A stretch of DNA of 64,000 nt from Bombilactobacillus bombi (GTDB taxonomy: Bacteria > Bacillota > Bacilli > Lactobacillales > Lactobacillaceae), in assembly GCF_964340835.1 (NCBI RefSeq), contig NZ_OZ204251.1; one strand, 5' to 3'. The translations under genes and the position numbers were made by a program. This document shows positions 8,978 to 17,467 of the stretch, in pieces. Positions within the stretch are counted from its first letter, which is position 1. The number at the start of each line of letters is the position of its first letter. The notes under the pieces are model-generated. The model saw only the letters and a list, made by a program, of their open reading frames with translations, did not search any database and was not told the DNA's origin.

Positions 8978-9334
8978 TTACTTTAATGCATCTTTAGCAG
9001 TATCTACCAATTTTTTGAATGCACGTTGATCGTTAACTGCTAAGTCAGCCAACATCTTCCGGTTAATATCAACTTGTGCCAATTTCAAACCATGCATTAA
9101 TTTGCTATAACTAATTTCATGCATCCGTGCAGCTGCATTAATCCGTGCAATCCACAATTTACGATATTCCCGTTTTACTTGACGACGATCACGAAATGCA
9201 TAATTGTATGAGTTAAAAAGTTGTGTTGATGCAGCTTTAAATTGAATATGTTTAGAACCGCGATAACCCTTAGCGAGTTTTAAAACTTTCTTACGACGTT
9301 TACGAGTTACTGTTCCACCTTTAACACGTGGCAT
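8978..9334 (-). CDS. rplT: 50S ribosomal protein L20
   Basis: Early-assembly 23S rRNA-binding protein of 118 residues, very basic, with the usual N-terminus PRVKGGTVTRKRRKKVLKLA and the YRKLWIARINAA core. It ends the infC-rpmI-rplT operon. In Gram-positives L20 represses its own operon by binding the leader RNA; a matching leader is seen upstream of infC. Confidence 0.98.
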   Translation of the reverse strand: MPRVKGGTVTRKRRKKVLKLAKGYRGSKHIQFKAASTQLFNSYNYAFRDRRQVKREYRKLWIARINAAARMHEISYSKLMHGLKLAQVDINRKMLADLAVNDQRAFKKLVDTAKDALK

Positions 9335-9372
9335 AAAAATTCCTCCTAGAAATTCATTTTATTGAAGTACTT

Positions 9373-9573
9373 TTATTTGTAAGTAGTTAACATTTGTTTA
9401 ATCCGCTTCATATCGCTAGCACTAACCATTGCTGCTTGTGATAATTGACGACGTTGTTTCTTAGTCTTGCCGTGAAAACGGTGGCTAGTATAACCATGAT
9501 GACGTTTCAAACCACCATTACCAGTAAATTTAAAACGTTTTGCTGATGCACGATGTGTCTTTTGCTTAGGCAT
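9373..9573 (-). CDS. rpmI: 50S ribosomal protein L35
   Basis: Ribosomal protein of 66 residues with the family signature PKQKTHRASAKRFKFTGNG and a highly basic composition. It is the middle gene of the infC operon, with a good ribosome-binding site (AGGAGG) ahead of ATG 9573. Nothing unusual. Confidence 0.98.
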   Translation of the reverse strand: MPKQKTHRASAKRFKFTGNGGLKRHHGYTSHRFHGKTKKQRRQLSQAAMVSASDMKRIKQMLTTYK

Positions 9574-9591
9574 TACAAATATCCTCCTACA

Positions 9592-10131
9592 TTAATTCTT
9601 TTTTTTATCAGCACTGGGAGCAAGCATTAAAAACATACTTCTACCATCCATTTTTGGATGAGTAATTACAGTAGCAATATCCTTCGTTGCTTGGGCCATT
9701 TTTTCCAGAACATCTCGACCGATTTCTTTGTGAGTGATAGCACGGCCACGGAATCGAATCGAAACTTTGACTTTTGCTCCCTTTTCTAAAAACTTGCGAG
9801 CATTTTTCAACTTAGTATCGAAATCATTTTGCTCGATTGTTGGACTTAAACGAACTTCCTTGATACTAACTGTCTTTTGTTTCTTTCTTGCTTCACGGTC
9901 TTTTTTCTGCAATTCAAACCGATACTTACCATAATCCATAATTCGAGCCACTGGCGGCTTAGCATTTGGTGAAACTAACACCAAATCTAAATGAGCTTGT
10001 TCAGCTAATTTTAAAGCTTCCATTTTACTCTTAACGCCTAGTTGTTCTCCGCCTACAGAAATCAAACGCACTTCACGTGCCCGAATCTTCTCGTTCACGA
10101 TCATGTTATTTTTGCTATTATTAGCAGCTAT
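9592..10131 (-). CDS. infC: Translation initiation factor IF-3 (rare start codon)
   Basis: Binds the 30S subunit, prevents premature 50S joining and checks the start codon. Seen: N-terminal domain NEKIRAREVRLISVGGEQLG, the linker rich in Lys, and the C-terminal domain with VRLSPTIEQNDF and FRGRAITHKEIG. The best ribosome-binding site (GGAGGTGGATACC) points to a non-ATG start, ATA at 10131 (IAANNSKNN); the first in-frame ATG is 10104. Rare starts are typical of infC because IF-3 discriminates against them and so limits its own synthesis. A longer reading from 10194 would run through the attenuator hairpin and is rejected. Confidence 0.93.
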   Translation of the reverse strand: MAANNSKNNMIVNEKIRAREVRLISVGGEQLGVKSKMEALKLAEQAHLDLVLVSPNAKPPVARIMDYGKYRFELQKKDREARKKQKTVSIKEVRLSPTIEQNDFDTKLKNARKFLEKGAKVKVSIRFRGRAITHKEIGRDVLEKMAQATKDIATVITHPKMDGRSMFLMLAPSADKKKN

Positions 10132-10270
10132 TGGTATCCACCTCCGAAAAAATTCACTCACAAAAAATGCGGGCGCAAAAGCACCCGCAATCAATATCTA
10201 GTCGATTATTCTTTCATACCTAGAGGCTTTGCAGCGTAGGTGAGAAGCGGGGGCTTCTGCTTGTTCAATT
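10132..10270 (-). promoter_or_regulatory. L20-type leader RNA of the infC operon
   Basis: Non-coding leader directly before infC. On the minus strand it has a paired region near 10215-10260 (AGAAGCCCCCGCTTCT with CTACGCTGCAAAGCCTCTAGG) followed by a strong attenuator hairpin at 10162-10189. The position ahead of infC-rpmI-rplT and the layout match the Gram-positive L20 leader, where L20 binding favours termination. A covariance-model search was not possible here. Confidence 0.75.
10162..10189 (-). terminator. Attenuator hairpin in the infC leader
   Basis: Hairpin on the minus strand with 9-bp arms (TGCGGGTGC, loop TTTT, GCGCCCGCA; one G-T pair) followed directly by six T. It ends about 30 nt before the infC start codon, so it decides between premature stop and operon expression. 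Confidence 0.9.
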
Positions 10271-10321
10271 CAACTAATACTATATAAAAATAAAGAGCTA
10301 CTGTCAAGTTTTTTATTACTA

Positions 10322-10555
10322 TTAATCTGCTAATTTACCAACAACTGGTAATTTTTCTAAAACAGTTTTTTTATGTGGTGCATTCAAAATTTCTTGAGAA
10401 TAGTCATTACCAGCAACGTGCCCGTGATGATTCTCACCACTCCAAGCTTTAATATTTGTTAAATCATAAACCACACCATTAATGGCTACATATTTTTGAG
10501 ACTTAATTTTGCCATCATATTGTGCTAATTCTTCTTTAGAAAAAGTTTTTTCCAT
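10322..10555 (-). CDS. Cytochrome b5-like heme-binding protein
   Basis: Small soluble protein of 77 residues matching the cytochrome b5 heme/steroid-binding fold: FSKEELAQYDGK, the YVAINGVVYDLT strand pair, AWSGENHHGHVAGND and a second conserved His in NAPHKKTVLEKL. The His residues in these two loops are candidate heme ligands; the classical HPGG is replaced by HHGHVAG, as in other Gram-positive stand-alone members. I choose ATG 10555 because GGAAG lies upstream; an in-frame start at 10573 has none. No signal peptide or membrane segment. It stands alone between infC and fbp. Role unknown; heme binding is inferred from the family. Confidence 0.75.
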   Translation of the reverse strand: MEKTFSKEELAQYDGKIKSQKYVAINGVVYDLTNIKAWSGENHHGHVAGNDYSQEILNAPHKKTVLEKLPVVGKLAD

Positions 10556-10677
10556 ATTATTCTTCCTTTCCATGAATCGTTTTCTAAATTTACTTTACTG
10601 CATTTTTACCACACGCGCAATTAGTTAATCCTTCTCTAGTGATGGTATTAGCTATTGATAATAAAATATATTATTAA

Positions 10678-12600
10678 TTACTCTGTAGCTAATAATTCTT
10701 CTAATTGTTGGATTTGTTGTTTTAATTGCTTACCAATATCCGTTTCTGCTACGGTTTTGCGAGCAACTTCTTGTTCGACAACTCTTTTAGTTGATACAAT
10801 GTCGCTTAATTGCTTAATTGCTTGTTCTCGCGTAGTAAAAGGCTGATGGGTTACTAATTGCAAACCATAAGAATTATACAGTAAAGTATACCCTCCAATT
10901 CCGGTAGTTTGGTGATACGCCTCAGCAAAGCCACCATCAATGACTAACATTTTACCATCAGCCATAATTGGTGAATGCCCCTTTTTAACAGGCGTGTGAC
11001 CATTAATTAAGTGCCCTGTTTTATCAGTAATACCAAATTCATGCAAAACTTTAGTAATGAATTGAGATTGATGGCGTAATTGATAATAACTATTGGGCTT
11101 TTCAAAATGAGTATTAGCATCAGCAATAAAATATCTTTCAAAAGTCGTCATGGCTCGTTTCCCAAATAATGGCGATACAGGACCAGTCCACAAATACCAT
11201 AACAAGTCTGTTGCTAAATCAGTACTTTGATGAGAATCGGCATAACTACTACGCAGATTATCTTCTAATAGATCAAATAATTCTTTACCACAATATAAGT
11301 GATGATTAATCGTCAAACCTTCAAAATTTCCTTGCTCATCAACAGGTACACAACCATGAACTAATAAATTGTTATTATAAACTAGATACATGCTGCCTTT
11401 TTGCATAAAAAAATCCATATGCCGGCGTAATTTATCAGAGTGCACAAATGCTTGTGTTAGTTGCGTAATCACGGTTTGTTCTTGGGGTAATAACTGATAT
11501 GGATGCTGATAATCTACAGTTTGGAAGCAACCATGAACTATTGGATAAGATTGTCCATTTAATGTGATTTTTTGTTGATGCTTGTCTAACTTTTCTAGCA
11601 TTTTTCTGTCTTGCATTTTAAATTCTGGGCGACGATCAATTGCTTGGCCTTCTAATTTAAACTGAATAATTGCAATAGCCTGATGAATTTTATTTATTTG
11701 ACTTAATTCAGCATTAGAAGGCTTAGGTTCTTGCGGATTCAGTTTGGGGGCAAAACCCGGATTATCTTGATAATATTTTTCTGCTAATAGAGATAAATGA
11801 CGCAAATTAATTCCATAGGCATCTTCAACAATAGCCAAGTTGTTATAGCGGGCACAAATCCGCAATAAATTAGCCACACATAACGGCGATCCTGCAGCCG
11901 CTCCTAACCAAAGGATGTCGTGATTGCCCCATTGTAAATCTACTGAATGATGTTTCATTAACCGATCCATAATCTTATCAGGATGTGGTCCCCGATCATA
12001 AATATCCCCCACAACATGTAGGTGATCAACCACAAGCCGTTGGATTGTATGACATAATGCAATAATAAATTGATCAGCTGATTTCAGATTAATGATATCT
12101 GTTGTTATTTGAGCATAATAATTTTGCTTATCTGTTGATGCAAAATCACCATATAACAATTCCTCAGTAATATAAACAAATTCTGGTGCTAAAGCTTTAC
12201 GTACCTTGGAACGTGTATATTTAGTAGAGCAATATTTCAGTAATTCTAACAACTGAGCAAAAGTATCAAGATACCACTGTCGTAAATCTTCAGCCTGAGC
12301 AAAATTTTTTTTAATAATTTTCAAACGTTGAGATGGATAATATACTAAAAATGCTAGCTCTTGTTGATTTTTAGGTGTTAAACGGCCATTAAACAAATCT
12401 TCAATTTTTATTTTAATATTACCGGAAGCATTACGCAGCACATGATCGAAAGCGGCAAACTCACCATGAATATCACTCATAAACGCTTCTGTACTTTTTG
12501 GTAGATTTAAGATTGCCTGTAAATTAATAATTTCAGTTGTAATGGCTTCACGGGTAGGAAATTTCTCTTGTAATAATTTTTTTGTTAATTCTTGCGTAAT
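10678..12600 (-). CDS. fbp: Fructose-1,6-bisphosphatase class III, apparent ATT start
   Basis: Gluconeogenic enzyme that converts fructose 1,6-bisphosphate to fructose 6-phosphate. Metallophosphatase motifs are present: SDIHGEF, GDIYDRGPHPD, QWGNHDILWLG, VHGCF and INGHTPVKKG. The first ATG (12480) would start exactly at the active-site motif and lose the conserved N-terminus. The frame stays open for 40 more codons (LLQEKFPTREAI, LQAILNLPKSTEAF), matching class III enzymes of about 640 residues, and then meets a stop. No ATG, GTG or TTG lies in this stretch; ATT at 12600 follows AAAGGA and is the likely start. A frameshift from an out-of-frame ATG just upstream is the alternative. Confidence 0.92.
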   Translation of the reverse strand: MTQELTKKLLQEKFPTREAITTEIINLQAILNLPKSTEAFMSDIHGEFAAFDHVLRNASGNIKIKIEDLFNGRLTPKNQQELAFLVYYPSQRLKIIKKNFAQAEDLRQWYLDTFAQLLELLKYCSTKYTRSKVRKALAPEFVYITEELLYGDFASTDKQNYYAQITTDIINLKSADQFIIALCHTIQRLVVDHLHVVGDIYDRGPHPDKIMDRLMKHHSVDLQWGNHDILWLGAAAGSPLCVANLLRICARYNNLAIVEDAYGINLRHLSLLAEKYYQDNPGFAPKLNPQEPKPSNAELSQINKIHQAIAIIQFKLEGQAIDRRPEFKMQDRKMLEKLDKHQQKITLNGQSYPIVHGCFQTVDYQHPYQLLPQEQTVITQLTQAFVHSDKLRRHMDFFMQKGSMYLVYNNNLLVHGCVPVDEQGNFEGLTINHHLYCGKELFDLLEDNLRSSYADSHQSTDLATDLLWYLWTGPVSPLFGKRAMTTFERYFIADANTHFEKPNSYYQLRHQSQFITKVLHEFGITDKTGHLINGHTPVKKGHSPIMADGKMLVIDGGFAEAYHQTTGIGGYTLLYNSYGLQLVTHQPFTTREQAIKQLSDIVSTKRVVEQEVARKTVAETDIGKQLKQQIQQLEELLATE

Positions 12601-12630
12601 GAATCATCCTTTATATATTAAGATAGATTA

Positions 12631-12659
12631 ATTATACCAATCATTAATCATATTGCCAA
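12631..12659 (-). promoter_or_regulatory. Promoter of fbp
   Basis: Minus-strand -35 TTGGCA (12654-12659), 17-nt spacer and -10 TATAAT (12631-12636), close to the vegetative consensus. Transcription would begin near 12624, leaving a leader of about 24 nt before the ATT start. Confidence 0.75.
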
Positions 12660-12712
12660 CTATCCTAATATATCAAGAAAATAACAAAATTAATGGAGCT
12701 AGACCAATTTAT

Positions 12713-13885
12713 TTAAAACGAATAAAAAATTCCAGCTAAAGCTCCATTAATGATACTAACTGAAGTGGCCACTAAAAATAGCTTGAGCGCATGTTTGGCA
12801 ATTACTTCGCCACGTTCTTCATTAGTCATGGTATGCATAATTCCTAAAGTGGTTCCCAAATTAGGTAAATTAGCAAAAGAAATCAAGAAGACACTTACAA
12901 TTGCTTGGGTTTTGAGTGGAACTGTGTGTAAATTAATTTCATTAATAGCTACAAAAATATTAGTAAAGGCTTTTGTTGCTAACACTGTACCTGCATTAAT
13001 AACCGAATGAGGATCAATACCCATTAAAAATGCCACTGGAGCACAAATATATCCCAAAATTGCAGTTAGAGAATGCCCACAAACGGCTTTAAAAATAATA
13101 TTAATAAAAGTAATTAAAGAAACAAATCCGATAATCGAAATTGAAATATTGATCGCTAAGCGAAAGCCCAAATTCATACTGTCAATTAAGCGAGTAATCA
13201 GAGACTTTTTATTGGTACTTGTAGTTGATATTTCATACTCCACTGTTGAAATGTCATATGGTGCAATAATTTTGGCAACAATAATAGAAGTGAATAAATT
13301 TAAAATTAAAGCAATAATAATGAATTCTGACTTTATGATATGCATATACGAAGCAATCATTGTCACAGTTGTATTAGACATGGTATAAATTGAAAGTGTG
13401 AATAACTGATTATCACTCATCGATTGCATTTGTTTCTTAAAAGGTACAAACACACCATTGCTGACAAAGGGATAACTTAAAATAGTGAAGGCATTAATCT
13501 CATCAATATGAAACAACTTTTTCAACACTTTACCAACATATTTAATAATAAATGGCAGTATTTTAAAATATTGTAATAATTCGATTAAGGCACAAATAAA
13601 GATTAACGGCAATAAAACGTCCAAAAAAAATTGGGAAGTAGCTTGAGGATTTTTCAAATCTCCAAAAACAAAATTAACCCCCTTTTTACTGGAAACAGTA
13701 ATGATGTTCAAACTCCCAGATAAACCCTTTAATAGCCAATCGCCCACTGCAGTTCTTAACATAAAAAACAAAATAATAATTTCTGTACCAAATAAATATA
13801 AAATTGATTTATAGTCAATATTTTGACGATCAAAACTAAAAAAATACAACAAAGCAACTACAACTACAATTCCAACAATCCCCAT
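12713..13885 (-). CDS. Concentrative nucleoside transporter (CNT/NupC family)
   Basis: Membrane protein of 390 residues with about ten hydrophobic segments. It follows CNT-family order: N-terminal helices, the GVNFVFGDL loop, LPLIFICALIELLQYF, a gate-like region, and a C-terminal part LGTTLGIMHTMTNEERGEVIAKHALK that is typical of CNT proteins. Predicted to import nucleosides with a cation gradient. The usual substrate loop is changed to SYPFVSNGVFVPFKK, so exact substrates are uncertain. Its ATG overlaps the stop of the 5'-nucleotidase gene (TAATG), suggesting joint use in nucleoside salvage. Confidence 0.85.
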   Translation of the reverse strand: MGIVGIVVVVALLYFFSFDRQNIDYKSILYLFGTEIIILFFMLRTAVGDWLLKGLSGSLNIITVSSKKGVNFVFGDLKNPQATSQFFLDVLLPLIFICALIELLQYFKILPFIIKYVGKVLKKLFHIDEINAFTILSYPFVSNGVFVPFKKQMQSMSDNQLFTLSIYTMSNTTVTMIASYMHIIKSEFIIIALILNLFTSIIVAKIIAPYDISTVEYEISTTSTNKKSLITRLIDSMNLGFRLAINISISIIGFVSLITFINIIFKAVCGHSLTAILGYICAPVAFLMGIDPHSVINAGTVLATKAFTNIFVAINEINLHTVPLKTQAIVSVFLISFANLPNLGTTLGIMHTMTNEERGEVIAKHALKLFLVATSVSIINGALAGIFYSF

Positions 13886-15084
13886 TAGGCTAAATCCTCC
13901 TGTGTTAACCCTAAATAAACTAAGTACTCATCAAAAATATTGTCAACAAATTGCTCTTCCAACCGATAATCCCAAATATCATAAGAATTAGTTAAAACTC
14001 GAAAATCGGTTGTCGACTCAGCAAAGTCTTCAACTTTAAGAGCCCACTGTTGTTGAGAAAATTGCTGGTATTCTTGCGAATTAAGGTGATAAATCCGCAC
14101 ACCATATGGAATAGTGAAAGAGTCAATCAATGCTTGGTTAGTCGAACCCTGTAAATCCAAAAAAATCCCTAAATTTTTCCGATTAAATTTTTGCTGTAAA
14201 AAATTGGTTAATTGTGTCACATCAACTTTGGCTTCTAACCACTGTTGATACTGATTATTATCATAATAAGTTGTTGAACTTAGCGGAAGACCCTTGGTCT
14301 CAATAATGGCAGTAGACACAGAAATATCTTTTTGTGGGGAAATTTCAAAATGAAGCTGTCCATAGCAATTACCCGCATAACCGCATTGAATTACACCTGT
14401 CGAGCCTACAACACCTTGATTAATCCAATGCTGATGCCCACAAATAAAGCCATCAATTCCTTCGATACTAGTTACAAGTTTATAAGTTTCGTCTTCTCCA
14501 GTAGCATAAGTTGTTGGACTACCAGTTTGGAGATTGCGCTCAATACCTCCGTGATAGGCAACAATTAATAAATCCACTTGTGGACGTAGTTGCGTAACGT
14601 TTTTTCGTAATTCTGCCAACGCATCTTTGATAATCAGTCCTTTTAACAAAGAATAATCACTGATCATGGACATCCCACTAGTCAAAACTCCGATTATACC
14701 AACTCGCACACCAGCTATTTCTTTAATTACAAATGGTTTAAAGACTAATTGACCGACATTTGTAAAAACATTACAACACAAATAATCAGCCTTTAAAGCT
14801 GCTGCTTGTTTTTGTAGGTAGTTCAAACCGTGATCAAAATCATGATTTCCTGGAATCATGACATCATAGGCTGTATCATTAGCAAAATTAACTAGTGGTG
14901 ATACTGTGGATTGCTCACTAAAAAAACTAGTTAAGGGATTGCCTATAAAAAAATCGCCATTATCAATTAGCAAGGCATTCGGATATTGCTGTTTAATAGC
15001 TGGCAGCGCTAAAGCCGAACTATTTTTTTGGTTATCAATAAAGCCATGAATATCTGTAGTCGCTAAAATATTAACTTCAGGCAT
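13885..15084 (-). CDS. Metallophosphatase / 5'-nucleotidase family protein
   Basis: Calcineurin-like phosphoesterase fused to a 5'-nucleotidase-type C-terminal domain, 399 residues from ATG 15084, chosen for its GGAGG 8 nt upstream. The reading frame stays open further, but that stretch contains the thrS terminator and is not coding. Seen: ATTDIHGF, LIDNGDFFIG, PGNHDFDHG, YHGGIERN and CGHQHW, the full metal-binding set. Expected to remove phosphate from nucleotides or related 2',3'-cyclic compounds. Unlike surface nucleotidases it has no signal peptide or anchor, so it should act in the cytoplasm. It is coupled to the nucleoside transporter gene. Confidence 0.87.
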   Translation of the reverse strand: MPEVNILATTDIHGFIDNQKNSSALALPAIKQQYPNALLIDNGDFFIGNPLTSFFSEQSTVSPLVNFANDTAYDVMIPGNHDFDHGLNYLQKQAAALKADYLCCNVFTNVGQLVFKPFVIKEIAGVRVGIIGVLTSGMSMISDYSLLKGLIIKDALAELRKNVTQLRPQVDLLIVAYHGGIERNLQTGSPTTYATGEDETYKLVTSIEGIDGFICGHQHWINQGVVGSTGVIQCGYAGNCYGQLHFEISPQKDISVSTAIIETKGLPLSSTTYYDNNQYQQWLEAKVDVTQLTNFLQQKFNRKNLGIFLDLQGSTNQALIDSFTIPYGVRIYHLNSQEYQQFSQQQWALKVEDFAESTTDFRVLTNSYDIWDYRLEEQFVDNIFDEYLVYLGLTQEDLA

Positions 15085-15212
15085 CGTGCTTTCCTCCATC
15101 ATCAAATTATTAATTTGGTACGTTTTATATAATATCAAATTTATCTGCTGAAATCTCCGAACTTTATTAATTAAAATAAAAATAATAATAAAGATTTGCT
15201 TAATATTAAAGA

Positions 15213-15241
15213 CAAAAAAGCTGGGATAAAATCCCAGCTTT
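15213..15241 (-). terminator. Terminator after thrS
   Basis: Perfect 10-bp hairpin on the minus strand (AAGCTGGGAT, loop TTT, ATCCCAGCTT) followed by TTTTTGTC, about 30 nt after the thrS stop. Confidence 0.92.
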
Positions 15242-15270
15242 ACTGTCTTAATATTCATATCAATTGTTTT

Positions 15271-17214
15271 CTATTTGCCTGTCCGAGAATAGTTCTTAAC
15301 ATCTGCGACTACACTATCAACAAACATACTGATATCTTCTTGTACACTATCTTGTTCGCCATATTTACGAACTGATACAGTAGCATCATTCACTTCTTGG
15401 TCCCCAATGACAACTGTGTACGGAATTTTTTGAGTTTGAGCTTCACGAATTTTATAATTCATCTTTTCGTTGCGCGAGTCAATATTCACCCGTAATCCCA
15501 ATTTACGCATATCAGCTTGTAATTTTTGAGCATAATCTAAGTGTAAATCATTCTTAACTGGGATGATTACTGCTTGGATTGGAGCTAACCAAGTTGGGAA
15601 TGCACCTTTATACATTTCCATTAAATAAGCAATAAAGCGTTCCATGGTAGAAACGATTCCCCGGTGAATCATAACTGGACGATGCTCTTTGCCGTCTTCG
15701 CCTACATAAGTTAACTTGAAGCGTTCTGGTTGCATAAAGTCTAATTGAATTGTTGATAGAGTTTCTTCATTACCTAAAGCAGTCTTAGTTTGAACATCTA
15801 ATTTTGGACCGTAGAAGGCGGCTTCACCTTCAGCTTCATAGTAATCAAGCCCCATGTCATCCATGGCAGATTTTAACATTCCTTGTGATTTATTCCACAT
15901 TTCATCGTCATCAAAATACTTTTCAGTGTTTGCAGGATCACGATAACTCAAACGGAAAGTATAGTTATCAATATCAAAATCACGGTAAACATCCATCATT
16001 AATTGAAGCACTTTTTTAAATTCATCTTCAATTTGATCTAATGCTACAAAAGTATGACCATCATTCAATGTCATTTCCCGAACTCGTTGGAGTCCTGATA
16101 ATGCCCCAGATTTTTCATAACGGTGCATCATTCCTAATTCTGCAATTCTAATTGGCAATTCTCTGTAGGAATGAATATGATGTTTATAAATTTCAATATG
16201 TGAAGGACAATTCATTGGCCGTAATTCCAACATTTCTCCTTCGCCCATATCCATTGGTGGGAACATGTCTTCTCGATAATGTTCCCAGTGACCAGAAGTC
16301 TTGTAAGCATTGAGATTCATCAAAATTGGCGTATAAACATGTTCATAACCAGCAGCAACTTCTTTGTCAATAATATAACGCTCTAAAACACGGCGAATTG
16401 TAGCGCCTTTAGGCATCCAATAAGCTAGACCAGCTCCAACTTTCGGATCAACAAAGAATAAATCTAGGTCTCGACCAATTGTTCGATGATCACGTTCTTT
16501 AATTTCGGCACGGCGGTTCAAATCTGCTTGTAAATCTTCTTCATTCAAAAATGCAGTCCCATAAATTCTTTGCAACATTGGATTACTGGATTTACCTTGC
16601 CAATAAGCTCCAGCTACAGATAATAACTTGTAATATTTCAAATCTTTTAATTGTGGTAGTAATGCTTTTTCTCCAAAATCCAAGTAATCTCCCATTTGAT
16701 ATACTGGAATTTGAACACTATCAAAAGCAGAAATTAAAGCTGACTTGTAAGGATCATCACTGAATTTTTGCATCAAATCTTCTTTATCCATTAATTTACG
16801 TTCAATCTGAGGATTAGATTGGATAATTTGTTGCATCCGTTCCATAATGTCTTCTAGTTCATCAACACTTACTTGTGTTTCATCTTTATCTGTATCTAAA
16901 TAGAAGCCATCATTATTAATTTGACGCTCACCAAAACGAATTTCAGGATACTTTTGCTGTAAAGCAGCTCCCATTAAGAAAACTGCAGTATTTCGTTGAA
17001 CTTCAACAGCCTCATTATCCTTTTTAGTGATAATTTCAATTTTAGCATTTTGGACAATTGGACGCTCAACGTCTACTAAAAAGTCATTAACTTTGGCTGC
17101 GACAGCTGACTTTTTCAAACTATTGCCGATAGAAGCAGCTACTTCTAATGGTGTTACGCCTTCATTAAATTCGCGCTTTGATCCATCTGGAAACTCTAAT
17201 GAAATTTTTGTCAT
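15271..17214 (-). CDS. thrS: Threonine-tRNA ligase
   Basis: Charges tRNA-Thr. The 647-residue protein has all domains in order: TGS (LEFPDGSKREFNEGVTPLEV), editing domain with HxxxH-like residues reduced or changed (NNDGFYLDTD), class II catalytic core with motif 2 RPMNCPSHIEIYKHH and motif 3 HRGIVSTMERFIAYLME, and the anticodon-binding domain. The start is ATG 17214, just after the T-box terminator with GGAGG upstream; longer in-frame readings run into the T-box and are not coding. Confidence 0.97.
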   Translation of the reverse strand: MTKISLEFPDGSKREFNEGVTPLEVAASIGNSLKKSAVAAKVNDFLVDVERPIVQNAKIEIITKKDNEAVEVQRNTAVFLMGAALQQKYPEIRFGERQINNDGFYLDTDKDETQVSVDELEDIMERMQQIIQSNPQIERKLMDKEDLMQKFSDDPYKSALISAFDSVQIPVYQMGDYLDFGEKALLPQLKDLKYYKLLSVAGAYWQGKSSNPMLQRIYGTAFLNEEDLQADLNRRAEIKERDHRTIGRDLDLFFVDPKVGAGLAYWMPKGATIRRVLERYIIDKEVAAGYEHVYTPILMNLNAYKTSGHWEHYREDMFPPMDMGEGEMLELRPMNCPSHIEIYKHHIHSYRELPIRIAELGMMHRYEKSGALSGLQRVREMTLNDGHTFVALDQIEDEFKKVLQLMMDVYRDFDIDNYTFRLSYRDPANTEKYFDDDEMWNKSQGMLKSAMDDMGLDYYEAEGEAAFYGPKLDVQTKTALGNEETLSTIQLDFMQPERFKLTYVGEDGKEHRPVMIHRGIVSTMERFIAYLMEMYKGAFPTWLAPIQAVIIPVKNDLHLDYAQKLQADMRKLGLRVNIDSRNEKMNYKIREAQTQKIPYTVVIGDQEVNDATVSVRKYGEQDSVQEDISMFVDSVVADVKNYSRTGK

Positions 17215-17228
17215 CTTTTTTCCTCCAA

Positions 17229-17420
17229 TTAAAAAATCCCTCGGAAAAAATTCCGAGGGACGTATGATTTTATACGCGGTTCCACCCATATTGAAGCCAA
17301 TAGCTTCATCTCTATAAGTCTCTAAAGCGACCAACCACTAGTCATTCAATCTGGTTTTGGTAAGAAATCTTCTATGAGTTACTTTCAGTCTTTGGTTAAC
17401 TCTCCCTGATTTGAAGATAT
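17229..17420 (-). promoter_or_regulatory. T-box leader of thrS
   Basis: Minus-strand leader with the T-box core GGGTGGAACCGCG (near 17272-17288), which binds the acceptor end of uncharged tRNA. It is followed by a terminator hairpin (CCCTCGGAA / TTCCGAGGG, then T-run) at 17231-17260. Upstream stem I spans about 17300-17420. Uncharged tRNA-Thr should favour readthrough into thrS. I did not assign the specifier codon. Confidence 0.92.
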
Positions 17421-17467
17421 CTATGTTATAACAGCATTAAACCACGAAAATTAAAAAATTGCAAGAC

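Noticed and set aside
10132..10194. N-terminal extension of infC in an open frame
   Set aside because: It would read through the attenuator hairpin and the ribosome-binding site; the conserved protein begins near ATA 10131.
15085..15258. 58-codon N-terminal extension of the 5'-nucleotidase
   Set aside because: The stretch contains the perfect thrS terminator, and GGAGG precedes ATG 15084.
17215..17334. 40-codon N-terminal extension of thrS
   Set aside because: It is translated T-box sequence including the GGAACCGCG core and the terminator; the true start has its own ribosome-binding site.
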